64,000 nt of DNA from Paenibacillus sp. Root444D2 (GCF_001426375.1 NZ_LMEO01000034.1:402287-466286); one strand, 5' to 3'; shown: positions 34,446 to 43,142, counted from the first letter of the stretch. A program made the numbers and translations. The notes: generated by a model from the letters alone, not told the origin.

Positions 34446-35588
34446 TTGACAAGAGAAGTAGGGAAAGAGTTAGAGAGTGAAGCGGGACAACAGCAAATGA
34501 GTGGAACGAGGCAACAGATAGATAAGGATGTCCTAAAAGGTAAAACAGGACAAGAGCAAAAGGAAGCTCCCGTCACGAAGCCGGTTTATATTTTGGCAAT
34601 CGAAACGAGCTGTGACGAAACTTCCGTAGCCATTGTCGAAAATGGTAAAATCATTCGTTCCAATGTGATTTCCAGCCAGATCGAAACCCATCAACGCTAT
34701 GGCGGTGTGGTGCCGGAGGTGGCTTCCCGTAAGCATGTGGAGTCGATCACATGGATGCTGGAGGAAGCCGTCGAAAAAGCGGGCGTATCGCTGCAGGAGC
34801 TGTCCGCGATTGCTGTAACTGAGGGACCCGGATTAATCGGGGCCCTGTTAGTAGGCGTCGTTGCGGGCAAAGCGCTAGCCTGTGCCTTAGATCTGCCGCT
34901 AATTGGTGTTCACCATATTGCGGGACATATTTATGCGAATCAACTTGTGCATGAGCTCGAGTATCCATTGATCTCGCTCGTTGTGTCCGGTGGACACACG
35001 GAGTTGATTCTGATGGAGGGGCCGGGCCAATTCCGCATCATCGGGCGAACGCGCGATGATGCGGCTGGCGAGGCCTACGACAAAATCGCGCGGGCGATGG
35101 GCCTGCCTTACCCGGGCGGACCGCATGTGGATCGGCTTGCGCAGGAAGCCGAGTCCGAGATCAAGATGCCTCGCTCGTGGCTCGAGGCAGACTCTTACGA
35201 CTTCAGCTTCAGCGGATTGAAATCCGCTGTGCTGAATGTCGTCAACCAAAGCAAGATGCGCGGCGAGGCCGTTCAAGTCGCACAGATTGCCAAGGGCTTC
35301 CAAGCCTCCGTCATCGACGTGCTTGTGGAGAAGGCTGACCGCGCCGTGCGTGAATACGGCGCGAAACAGCTGTTGCTCGCGGGCGGTGTCGCCGCGAACA
35401 AAGGGCTGCGCAGCAGGCTCGCCGAGCGCTGCGAGCAGCTGAATGTGCCTCTGCTCGTGCCGCCGCTCGGCCTTTGCACGGACAACGCTGCGATGATAGG
35501 CGCTGCCGCTTTCCTTAAGTGGGACAAGCAGGAATTCGACTCCATGGAACTGAAGGCAGAGCCTCAGCTCAAGCTTGAAGAGTGGTAA
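34446..35588 (+). CDS. tsaD: tRNA N6-adenosine threonylcarbamoyltransferase TsaD
   Basis: A protein of about 380 residues, the catalytic subunit of t6A synthesis. ILAIETSCDETSVAIV starts the ASKHA core, and HHIAGH holds the metal ligands. VVSGGHTELI and KIARAMGLPYPGGPHVD follow. About 43 residues rich in Gln, Glu and Lys precede the core and are unusual, since most TsaD proteins are about 340 residues. The start is uncertain: TTG 34446 (after AGGTGA) or GTG 34437. The segment at about 35.0-35.5 kb is markedly richer in GC than the first part. Confidence 0.93.
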   Translation: MTREVGKELESEAGQQQMSGTRQQIDKDVLKGKTGQEQKEAPVTKPVYILAIETSCDETSVAIVENGKIIRSNVISSQIETHQRYGGVVPEVASRKHVESITWMLEEAVEKAGVSLQELSAIAVTEGPGLIGALLVGVVAGKALACALDLPLIGVHHIAGHIYANQLVHELEYPLISLVVSGGHTELILMEGPGQFRIIGRTRDDAAGEAYDKIARAMGLPYPGGPHVDRLAQEAESEIKMPRSWLEADSYDFSFSGLKSAVLNVVNQSKMRGEAVQVAQIAKGFQASVIDVLVEKADRAVREYGAKQLLLAGGVAANKGLRSRLAERCEQLNVPLLVPPLGLCTDNAAMIGAAAFLKWDKQEFDSMELKAEPQLKLEEW

Positions 35589-35619
35589 GGGCAATAAAAT
35601 AAATTTTCTGACAACTGTA

Positions 35620-35648
35620 TTGACTTTGCCAAAGCTGCATATTATAAT
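35620..35648 (+). promoter_or_regulatory. Sigma-A promoter of the first T-box leader
   Basis: TTGACT at 35620-35625, a 17-bp spacer and a perfect TATAAT at 35643-35648 predict transcription starting near 35655, just before the T-box stem I sequence. Confidence 0.85.
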
Positions 35649-35654
35649 CACAAT

Positions 35655-35934
35655 CAATACTTTCAAACGCAACGAACGGGATTAGTAAGGAACAGTAGTT
35701 TCGCTCAGAGAGCTGTGCGCTTGGTGAAAGCACAGACGAAACGGTACCTGAACTCGCCCGGGAGCGGTAAGACTGATAAGGATGCCAAGGATCCAGCACC
35801 CAAGTAGGTCTTGACGGTTGACCCCCGTGATCAGGTACATGAGTGGTTTCGAGTGTAACAGCTCGGATCAATTAGAGTGGTACCGCGGAAGGTTCAAGCC
35901 TGTCGTCTCTTATATAGAGATGGCAGGCTTTTTT
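35655..35934 (+). promoter_or_regulatory. T-box leader 1 (leucine-type, CUC specifier inferred)
   Basis: A tRNA-sensing leader of about 280 bases. It starts with AACGAACGGG in stem I, has a candidate specifier GAACTCG, the T-box AGAGTGGTACCGCGG at 35874-35888, and ends in a strong terminator (AAGCCTGTCGTCTC stem, T-tract) at 35896-35934. CUC at the specifier would read uncharged leucine tRNA, which fits leuA downstream. The specifier assignment is from position and comparison with the second leader. Confidence 0.88.
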
Positions 35935-35999
35935 GGTTGTTCTGAAACTTGAAGCGAACATGAACGAATGTGAAGAAGGTATATGAACATATAACAAGG

Positions 36000-36100
36000 C
36001 AATGAACAAGAGTAGTAAGGAAAACATACACAAAAACGCGATGAACAAGAGTAGCAAGGAAAACATACAAAAAACGCCATGAACAAGAGTAGTAAGGGCT
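36000..36100 (+). repeat. Mini-repeats of the T-box 5' segment
   Basis: ATGAACAAGAGTAGTAAGG or a one-base variant occurs at 36002, 36041 and 36079 (39 and 38 bp apart), with AAAACATACA between. The third copy is the start of stem I in the second T-box. The first two are orphan duplicates of the same segment lying between the leaders. Confidence 0.85.
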
Positions 36101-36360
36101 CACTTGTACGGTACAGAAAGCTGCGGGTTGATGCGACGCAGACCGTGAATGCCCCGAACTCGCTTGGAAGCGGTCATCCTGATCAGCGAATCAAATGCTG
36201 TTAGGGATGAACGGGTGACCTCCGTGAACGGGTGACGTAGAGCAGCAGCTAGTTGGGCTGCACTATGTCTGAGGTGGGCTCCGTAACTTGGAGCCAACAA
36301 GAGTGGTACCGCGCTGGGTGAAGACCCGTCGTCTCTTATGTGGAGATGACGGGTCTTTTT
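36075..36360 (+). promoter_or_regulatory. T-box leader 2 (leucine-type, CUC specifier inferred)
   Basis: A second T-box directly downstream of the first. GAACTCG again marks the candidate Leu specifier, AGAGTGGTACCGCGC at 36300-36314 is the T-box, and a strong terminator (AGACCCGTCGTCTC stem, T-tract) ends at 36360. No separate strong promoter is obvious between the two, so the leaders may act in series on one transcript. Confidence 0.88.
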
Positions 36361-36426
36361 GTTGTTTTTTTGAGATGGCATCTCAATTGACTAAAAGCAG
36401 CCAACTTGGCCTGCTCCCGTCAAGGT

Positions 36427-36790
36427 GAGCTTCTGTAACGATGAAAAACATCGCTACAGTCACAGCCCGCTCTACAGTAGCTTCTGTAAGAATGAAATAC
36501 ATCACTACAGAGACTTTCCATCTCAACAGTAGCTTCTGTAACGATGAAAAACATCGCTACAGTCACAGCCCGCCCAACAGTAGCTTCTGTAACGATGAAA
36601 AACATCACTAAGGTTACAGCCCCCAGCCCCATCAGGAGCTGTAGTGATGAAAAACATCACTAACGGGGAATCCAATAAGGAGTCTGCCTCAAATCACCTG
36701 GTTTAAGAGTGAAAAACGTCCCTAAAGTCACAGAAAAGCCGAAGTTAGTTACGTTAGCGATGAAAAACAGCACTAAAGTAACGCGAAGAC
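36427..36790. repeat. Phased hairpin array, CTGTAACGATG family (locus B)
   Basis: Seven hairpins share the AAAA-centred pattern with arms near CTGTAACGATG and CATCGYTACAG; the first is perfect apart from one base. Their centres start at 36444, 36495, 36547, 36598, 36650, 36712 and 36763, giving spacing of 51, 52, 51, 52, 62 and 51 bp. The array lies between the second T-box terminator and leuA, so read-through would place it in the leuA 5' untranslated region. The open frame on the minus strand here is a repeat artefact. Confidence 0.92.
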
Positions 36791-36882
36791 ACATAAGTCA
36801 GACGTAGCACGATTCATTTTCATTTTCAAACCATAAAAGATCATTGCCAGCAGGTCTGGCCCAACCTTGAGGAGGAATAAAC

Positions 36883-38454
36883 ATGGAAATCAACAACACA
36901 AACACAAATCGACGCATTCGTATTTTTGACACGACACTAAGAGATGGTGAACAGGCGCCAGGAGCCTCACTGTATCCGGAAGAGAAGATTCGTATCGCAA
37001 GGCAGCTAGCGAAAATGGGCGTGGATACGATCGAGCCGGGCTTCCCGATTTCAAGTCCTGGCGATTTTCAGGCGGTGCAGCAAATTTCACGGGAACTGCA
37101 GAACATAGAGATTTGCGGCTTCGCCCGTGCTGTTAAAGCAGACATTGACTCGGCGATAAAAGCCACACAGGATGCTGCTTCAAGACGGATTCACATGTTC
37201 CTGTCCTCATCGGACATCCACCTGGATTTTCAACTTCGCAAATCCCGTCAACAGGTGGTAGAGATGGCTCGCTCAATGGTCGCCTATACGAAGCAATTCG
37301 TTGATCGGATCGAATTCTCGCCGATGGACGCAACGCGAACAGGGGACGAATTCCTGTTTGAAGTACTCGAGGCGGTCATTGCTGAGGGAGCAACGATACT
37401 AAACATTCCTGACACAGTAGGTTACGCGCTGCCGGAAGAATACGGAGCTATGTTCCGAAGAGTGCGGCAAAGTGTAAGGGGCGGCGATACCGTGGAGTAC
37501 AGCGCGCATTGCCATAATGATTTGGGTCTTGCTGTCGCGAACAGCCTTGCGGCTATTGCTGCAGGAGTCACACATGTGGAAGTAACCGTTAACGGTGTAG
37601 GAGAACGCGCAGGCAACTGTTCTCTCGAAGAGCTCGTTATGGCCATAGAGACGCGTAAGATGACCATGGGTGTTGAAACTGGGATCGTATCCAGTGAAAT
37701 TTTCAACACATCCAAAATGGTCAGCCGCATCATGGGCTTTCCGATTGCATACAATAAGCCGATTGTCGGCCGTAATGCCTTCCAGCACGAAGCAGGTATC
37801 CATCAAGACGGACTGCTGAAAAATCGTAACACGTACGAAATTATGGATCCGGAAAAGCTGGGCATTCCACGGTCCATGATCATCCTTGGCAAGCACTCAG
37901 GACGACATGCACTGAAGCATCGCGTCGGGCAATTTGGCATCGAGCTCACAGGAGAAGAACTGGATACACTTTATACCAGATTCAAAGAAAAAGCAGATGA
38001 TCAGAAAATGGTGACTGACGACCAGCTTATGGAGCTTGTAGGCTCAACCGTTGATGGGCAAATGGAGCCATTTACACTGACACATATGCAAGTTGTTTCT
38101 AGCAGTGACCGCAATCGTGTTGCCTCCGTGTCGGTAAAGAACAATCAAACTGGTGTTGAAAATGTGTACTCAGGGACTGGTGAAGGACCGATTGAAGCAA
38201 TCGTGCAGTGCCTTCGACAAGCGATTCCGATGGCTGTGGATTTCTCCGATCTGGAGCTTCATTCGTTATCCACAGGTGAAAAAGCAACAGGAGAAGCGGA
38301 AGTCACCATCTCAGTGGGTGGCCAAACTTACAAAAACACAGGCATTGACCAGGATGTGCTTGTTGCTGTAGCGAAAGCTTTTATCTCAGCCTGCAACCAA
38401 GCTATTCGTATGCAAAATAACGCAGCAGCTCCAACCGAAGCCACGACGGCATGA
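36883..38454 (+). CDS. leuA: 2-isopropylmalate synthase
   Basis: A 523-residue enzyme that makes 2-isopropylmalate from acetyl-CoA and 2-oxoisovalerate, the first committed step of leucine synthesis. The catalytic TIM barrel starts with IFDTTLRDGEQAPGASL; SSSDIHLDFQLRKSR and SAHCHNDLGLAVANS contain the metal-binding His residues, and NGVGERAGNCSLEE follows. The C-terminal LeuA regulatory domain (about 390-510) is present, so leucine feedback inhibition is expected. The ATG follows GAGGAGG. Tandem leucine T-boxes give transcriptional control. The other leu/ilv genes are not in the window. Confidence 0.96.
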   Translation: MEINNTNTNRRIRIFDTTLRDGEQAPGASLYPEEKIRIARQLAKMGVDTIEPGFPISSPGDFQAVQQISRELQNIEICGFARAVKADIDSAIKATQDAASRRIHMFLSSSDIHLDFQLRKSRQQVVEMARSMVAYTKQFVDRIEFSPMDATRTGDEFLFEVLEAVIAEGATILNIPDTVGYALPEEYGAMFRRVRQSVRGGDTVEYSAHCHNDLGLAVANSLAAIAAGVTHVEVTVNGVGERAGNCSLEELVMAIETRKMTMGVETGIVSSEIFNTSKMVSRIMGFPIAYNKPIVGRNAFQHEAGIHQDGLLKNRNTYEIMDPEKLGIPRSMIILGKHSGRHALKHRVGQFGIELTGEELDTLYTRFKEKADDQKMVTDDQLMELVGSTVDGQMEPFTLTHMQVVSSSDRNRVASVSVKNNQTGVENVYSGTGEGPIEAIVQCLRQAIPMAVDFSDLELHSLSTGEKATGEAEVTISVGGQTYKNTGIDQDVLVAVAKAFISACNQAIRMQNNAAAPTEATTA

Positions 38455-38516
38455 TAAAATTACTAAACAATCAAATTGTAAGAAAACTTAGATATATACA
38501 CAGCTTGTGTGCAAAG

Positions 38517-38712
38517 TTATTCACACACCCTGTGTACAATGTGTATAACTAGTGCAAACCCACGATTACCAACGGTTTTAAAAGAATACGGAGAAGAATA
38601 ACTTTTTCACAATTTTTTGTGGATAATGTGGATAAGATTGTGGAAAACGAAGGAATATCGCAGGGGGAGGCGGATTTCGCCTCTCTTTTTTTGTGGATAA
38701 CGATGTGGATAA
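38517..38712. promoter_or_regulatory. Cluster of DnaA-box-like sites
   Basis: Six 9-mers matching TTATNCACA in either orientation lie in 196 bp: 38517-38525 (TTATTCACA), 38540-38548, 38618-38626, 38627-38635, 38692-38700 and 38704-38712. The last four are perfect TGTGGATAA in one orientation, two of them directly abutting. A near-match is at 38639. They fill the gap between leuA and the next gene. Confidence 0.7.
38667..38692 (+). terminator. Rho-independent terminator
   Basis: GAGGCG, five bases, CGCCTC and a T-tract. It lies 215 bp after leuA inside the DnaA-box cluster and is the likely end of the leuA transcript. Confidence 0.8.
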
Positions 38713-38820
38713 CTTATTGGGCATAAAATCATCTCACTTTAAATTATCGGAACAATCCGGCAGTGGATAGCTTTTCACTTGGATGAAAATGCTAAAAGCA
38801 AAAACAGCGGGTGAACACAC

Positions 38821-41184
38821 TTGAAATTAAAAATAGCAGGCATTTTTGTGGGTATCTTGACTTTATTGTTAGAGTTGTCCACAAGTGCGGAGGGAATAGC
38901 AGCTGGTATCGACCCATCCATCCACAATGAAGTAAAGTCCAAGCACGTAACGGTGGTTTCAATACCGGGTTTATCGTTCATGGAGCTTCGGCCCGATCAA
39001 CTTATGGAGCTGCCCCATTTACGGCGGCTGACGGAGATAAGTGCAGTTGGATCTATGAACATTCGCACATCGAGCCGAACGATGCGAGATGTGTATGTCT
39101 CGTTGGGAGCAGGAGCACCTTCCGTAGGAATCGCAGAAGTACAGGCTTTTGCTGCAAAAGAAACAAGGCAAGGTATACGCTTTTCCGAACTTATGAATCG
39201 TTACACAGGATGCTGCCAGGAAGAAAAGTCGGTTGAAGCTGACGCCGTACTGGTGCCTGACATCACATTGCTGCAGAGGGCTAATGAGAACCAAGCTTAT
39301 GAACCAGGCACCCTAGGGGAATTGTTGAAGGAGTATGGTGTATATCGTTCCGTGCTGGGAAGCAGTGATTTAGGGAAGAGATCAGGCATCGAAGAAAAGA
39401 AATTGCGGCGCTACAGTCCGCTCATGTTGATGGATTCCAATGGCTTTGTGGATAAAGGTGCACTCGGAGATGATATCTTGACTGTGGTTGTGGATAGGCC
39501 ATACGGTGTTAGTACCCATTATGCACAACTGCTTTCTTTGTGGGAAAAAAGGAAGCTGCCCGGCATTACACTAATCGAATTAGGTGATTTGTACAGACTT
39601 TACATGGATAAAGAGCATTACAACGAGGATCGTTTCACGCAGTTGAAAGGACAAGTATTGAGGGAAATGGATCAATGGTTAGGGCAAGTGGTGACAGGAA
39701 TGGCGGAAGATGAAAGCTTGTGGATTTTCTCTCCGGAAGTGAATAGTGAGGCGGCAAGAGCCAAGGCCTATCTATCACCTATCCTTCATTACACGGCCGA
39801 CAGCAGAGGAGCAATATTAGTTTCTGAATCTACTCGCAGGCAAGGTGTTGTTACGGCACAAGATTTCACAAGTTCGCTGCTAAAAGAGTTCAGCATCCCG
39901 GTACCGAATGGGCTGGTGGGCATTCCTTTATCCTATATAGGGGAAAATGACGTTCTTGCTGGGCTTGTCAGGGAACAGAGCAGCATGCAGATGGTTTACC
40001 GCAGTAGGCCGCTGTTACTATATCCGTTTGTTACTTATGAAATGCTCGTATTGCTCTTGAGTTTGATATATGGTCTGTGGATAAAAAAAAGACGGACAGA
40101 CCCTGGATATCTCGAAGAAAGGGCTGTGCCATGGCTCAAAAGTGTGCGTATGCTGCTCTTCTCGTTGCTAACGGCGCCTGCCGTTATGCTGTTGATGGGC
40201 TGGTTGGTTGTTCCTCTGACAACAAAAATAGGGATTGAAGGCACGATGCGGGTGCTGATTGCCATTTTTATTGTGGGCACGCTGCTAATCTCTGCTGTTA
40301 TGGAAAAATGCCGCCTATCCACAGCCATGATCTGGCTTGGTCTTGGAAACGCGTTGATCATAACGCTGGATGGCAGTACAGGGGCCCATGCCATGAAGTA
40401 TTCCATTCTGGGTTATGATCCGATGATCGGCGCCCGCTACTACGGCATCGGGAATGAGTACATGGGCGTCTTGATCGGCGCCCTCGTTCTTGGCGTGACG
40501 GCGGCTTTGCAGCGCCGTCATGGGAAAATACAGCCCGCGCTGCTCGCGTGCGGGGCGTTCTTGCTCGTGACGGCCTGCCTGGCAGCACCGTCACTCGGCG
40601 CGAACGCGGGCGGCGCCTTGAGCGCCGCGGTCGCCTTCGGCGTAGCCGGCGCGCATTGCTTCGCCGGCGAACGCTGGCGCGAGCTGCGCCTAGGCAGGGG
40701 CGCAGCCCTGCTGTCGGCGCTGCTCGCGCTGGGGCTTGGGGCGCTGTGGCTGCTCAACAGCGCCGATTCTCCCGCGGCATTCGCGCGGGAGAGCCATGTC
40801 GGGCGTGCGTTTCACGCGCTGCACGCCGGGCACTTCGATCAGATCGGACAGCTGATCGAGCGCAAGCTGCGGATGAACGTGCACTTGCTTCGTGCATCCG
40901 TGTGGAGCAAAGTGCTCATCACCAGCCTCATCGTGATGGCTGTCCTTGTGCTCCGTCCCCGCGGTCGTCTTCGCTTGTGGCAGAACAAATACCCGTATTG
41001 GATGTACGGGTTCTCGGCCAATATGATCGGAGCCATCGCAGCGCTGCTGCTTAACGACTCCGGCATTGTTGCAGCTGCGACGTTGATCATTTTCGTCGCT
41101 GTACCGATGCAGCTCCTGCGATTGCAGGAGCTTTCATATCCAGAGGCAGCACGTCATACGGCAAAGCAAAAGCAGCTCGAATGA
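38821..41184 (+). CDS. Large multi-pass membrane protein of unknown function
   Basis: A 787-residue protein starting at a TTG with only a weak GGGTG upstream. A signal anchor (about 5-27) is followed by an extracytoplasmic domain (about 30-390) whose VTVVSIPGLSFMEL start recalls alkaline-phosphatase-like folds. About eight or nine membrane helices (about 405-770) follow, with the motif GARYYGIGNEYMGVLIGA, also seen in some actinobacterial envelope proteins. Bases 40430-40900 are strikingly GC-rich and Ala-rich compared with the first half. Function unknown. Two further TGTGGATAA sites occur inside the gene, near 39445 and 40073. Confidence 0.78.
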   Translation: MKLKIAGIFVGILTLLLELSTSAEGIAAGIDPSIHNEVKSKHVTVVSIPGLSFMELRPDQLMELPHLRRLTEISAVGSMNIRTSSRTMRDVYVSLGAGAPSVGIAEVQAFAAKETRQGIRFSELMNRYTGCCQEEKSVEADAVLVPDITLLQRANENQAYEPGTLGELLKEYGVYRSVLGSSDLGKRSGIEEKKLRRYSPLMLMDSNGFVDKGALGDDILTVVVDRPYGVSTHYAQLLSLWEKRKLPGITLIELGDLYRLYMDKEHYNEDRFTQLKGQVLREMDQWLGQVVTGMAEDESLWIFSPEVNSEAARAKAYLSPILHYTADSRGAILVSESTRRQGVVTAQDFTSSLLKEFSIPVPNGLVGIPLSYIGENDVLAGLVREQSSMQMVYRSRPLLLYPFVTYEMLVLLLSLIYGLWIKKRRTDPGYLEERAVPWLKSVRMLLFSLLTAPAVMLLMGWLVVPLTTKIGIEGTMRVLIAIFIVGTLLISAVMEKCRLSTAMIWLGLGNALIITLDGSTGAHAMKYSILGYDPMIGARYYGIGNEYMGVLIGALVLGVTAALQRRHGKIQPALLACGAFLLVTACLAAPSLGANAGGALSAAVAFGVAGAHCFAGERWRELRLGRGAALLSALLALGLGALWLLNSADSPAAFARESHVGRAFHALHAGHFDQIGQLIERKLRMNVHLLRASVWSKVLITSLIVMAVLVLRPRGRLRLWQNKYPYWMYGFSANMIGAIAALLLNDSGIVAAATLIIFVAVPMQLLRLQELSYPEAARHTAKQKQLE

Positions 41185-41204
41185 GCTGTAAAGTTTACAA
41201 ATGA

Positions 41205-41234
41205 TTGTCTGGGACCTTTCGCTTCCATTATACT
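41205..41234 (+). promoter_or_regulatory. Candidate glpX promoter
   Basis: TTGTCT at 41205-41210 and TATACT at 41229-41234 are separated by 18 bp. A start near 41241 would leave a leader of about 180 bases before the preferred glpX start. Confidence 0.5.
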
Positions 41235-41420
41235 AATAATAGGAGCAGGCGGCGGCTTTAATAAAAATTGGCCGTTGTAATCGCCGGCGAGCTGCTGTTG
41301 GATATTCCACTGTCGCTATTGCAACATCAGCAGGCATCGTTGCCTCGATTGCCCCTTGTCCTTCGTTTCATCTGGCATTGTTTTGCTTCACAGTTTAGTT
41401 ATGTAAGGGAGGAATTCGGT

Positions 41421-42389
41421 ATCGAAAGAGAACTTGCATTAGAAATCGTGAGGGTCACGGAGCTTGCCGCATTGGCAGCTTCCAAATGGATGGGAAGAGG
41501 CGATAAGCATAATGCAGACGGGGCCGCTACTTCGGCAATGAGGGCTATGTTCGACTCTGTGTCTATCAAAGGCACCGTCGTTATCGGAGAAGGGGAGATG
41601 GACGAAGCCCCTATGTTGTATATTGGGGAGCAGGTAGGCAATCAAGACGGCCCAGAGGTTGACATTGCAGTCGATCCCTTGGAAGGAACGGAACTAGTGG
41701 CGAAGGGAATCAACAACGCTTTGGCTGTTGTCGCTGTTGCGAGCAAGGGGAATTTGCTGCATGCTCCGGATATCTATATGGAGAAACTCGCTTGCGGACC
41801 TCTGTTAAAAGGACGTCTGCGATTATCAGAGCCATTAGAAACAACATTGCTCAAGGCTTCCCAAATTTTAAATAAATCAATATCAGAATTAACAGTTTCT
41901 ATTTTGGATCGGGAAAGGCATGCCGAACATATGGAGACGCTGCGTAGATTAGGGGTACGTATCAAGCTTCTCAGTGACGGAGACGTTGCCGGGGCTATGG
42001 CGCCGGCCTTTCCTGAGTCAGGCGTTGATCTATATGTAGGCTCCGGGGGTGCGCCGGAGGGAGTGCTTGCCGCAGCGGCATTATCATGTCTCGGCGGTGA
42101 AATTCAAGGCCGATTAATGCCGTCTTCTCCGGTAGAAGAGCAGCGTTGCCGGGAAATGGGGCTGCATGACCCGCTAAAGATATTATCGATGGAAGAAATG
42201 GTTGGGGACGGCGATGTCATTTTCGCAGCAACGGGCATAACACCTGGAGATTTTTTAGGCGGGGTGCTGTTTTTACCAGGGCATCGTGCCGAAACGCAAT
42301 CTATCGTCATGCGGGCAAAAACAAAAACGATTCGCCATATCCGAACCAGTCACTTTTTGCCCAATAAACCGTTTCTAAACCATGTCTGA
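41421..42389 (+). CDS. glpX: Class II fructose-1,6-bisphosphatase, possible AUC start
   Basis: A 322-residue gluconeogenic phosphatase. GEGEMDEAPMLY and DPLEGT are the metal and substrate motifs. The family N-terminus, about M-ERxLxxELVRVTE, corresponds here to IERELALEIVRVTE. The base before it is an ATC codon 8 bases after a near-perfect GGGAGGA. No ATG, GTG or TTG in frame lies near. The frame stays open up to a TTG at 41268, but that adds 51 non-conserved residues without a ribosome binding site. The 322-residue length equals the B. subtilis protein within a residue. Confidence 0.88.
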   Translation: MERELALEIVRVTELAALAASKWMGRGDKHNADGAATSAMRAMFDSVSIKGTVVIGEGEMDEAPMLYIGEQVGNQDGPEVDIAVDPLEGTELVAKGINNALAVVAVASKGNLLHAPDIYMEKLACGPLLKGRLRLSEPLETTLLKASQILNKSISELTVSILDRERHAEHMETLRRLGVRIKLLSDGDVAGAMAPAFPESGVDLYVGSGGAPEGVLAAAALSCLGGEIQGRLMPSSPVEEQRCREMGLHDPLKILSMEEMVGDGDVIFAATGITPGDFLGGVLFLPGHRAETQSIVMRAKTKTIRHIRTSHFLPNKPFLNHV

Positions 42390-42428
42390 CTGAAGTGAAG
42401 TGCTGCATGCTGTCCCAAAAGTACCATT

Positions 42429-42473
42429 AAAAAAGGAGTTAAGCAGTTTAAATAGGCTTAACTCCTTTTTTTG
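42429..42473 (+). terminator. Rho-independent terminator of glpX
   Basis: AAAAAAGGAGTTAAGC pairs perfectly with GCTTAACTCCTTTTTT. Confidence 0.92.
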
Positions 42474-42538
42474 ATGTCTGCGGGTGATTTCTGGAGCTGG
42501 TTATTGGCAAGGAAAAGAAGACGGACCCCCTCCTTATG

Positions 42539-43030
42539 CAATTGGCCCCCGAAGGTCTATTTCGTTGGATAATCGAGACCGTCGATTAATTCATCAAATT
42601 TTGCTCTAAATTAAGGTATCCTTCATCGGGATCAATTGTCCTACATGCTGGGTTGCGGTTGCTGGATGAACGAGTTCATATTCGCGGTTGAATGATGTTG
42701 TAAAAAGTGCAACCATTAGTTGTTGCATCAAGTACAACAATTTGGTCCAATACAGGCCATTTCGCAACAAATGGGCTCAAAATGTTGTACAAACTGCAAC
42801 TTCAACTTAAAAAATAACCCTTTGTCGTGTGAATTGTTGTATGAAATACAACATTGGTAGCCACTGTAGCCCATTTGCCCTAACGAAAGCTGATTGACTC
42901 TAAAATCGAATTTTGGAGTTTTGTTGAGAGACATAATGAATCAATCGACAAGTCTCTAGTCTCCAATGAAATTACACAATAGGCCCGCAGAGGGTCCATT
43001 TCATTGGAATAATCCAATGAAATTACGATT
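42539..43030. repeat. Phased hairpin element, TGTTGYA family (locus 3, inverted) with CCAATGAAAT repeats
   Basis: Palindromes of the TGTTGYA family start at 42696, 42721, 42783 and 42835 (spacing 25, 62, 52). The block 42690-42960 is the reverse complement of the element at 26.3-26.6 kb, flank included, with one apparent deletion. Around it lie related stretches at 42539-42584 and 42963-43023 with ATTTCATTGG and CCAATGAAAT; the two CCAATGAAAT copies are 51 bp apart and one forms a 10-6-10 palindrome. No gene is seen in 42474-43057. Confidence 0.85.
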
Positions 43031-43057
43031 TCTATTGGTTCAAAAGTCTCATAGATC

Positions 43058-43112
43058 AAAAGGGGCTGCCTTCAAGTAGATCAGTTTACAATCTACTTTT
43101 AGGACAGCCTCT
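43058..43112 (-). terminator. Terminator of the ABC-F gene
   Basis: AGGGGCTG with an inner AAGTAGAT/ATCTACTT stem matches CAGCCTCT. It lies downstream of the minus-strand ABC-F gene. A related GGGCTG/CAGCCC stem ends the diguanylate cyclase gene at 53.55 kb. Confidence 0.8.
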
Positions 43113-43142
43113 GTTTGTATGAACCGATAAATATCTATCTTT

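Noticed and set aside
34899..35672. 257-residue frame opposite tsaD
   Set aside because: Shadow of the GC-rich coding strand of tsaD; it runs over the tsaD end and the T-box promoter.
36420..36632. 70-residue minus-strand frame
   Set aside because: Consists of repeated hairpin DNA between T-box and leuA.
36427..36790. CRISPR-like array with 51-52 bp period
   Set aside because: The repeats are palindromic and diverged, spacers are too short and similar to each other, and no cas gene is near.
38517..38712. Replication origin
   Set aside because: DnaA-box-like sites cluster here, but no dnaA, dnaN, rpmH or mnmG neighbour and no clear AT-rich unwinding region is seen; a titration site is more likely.
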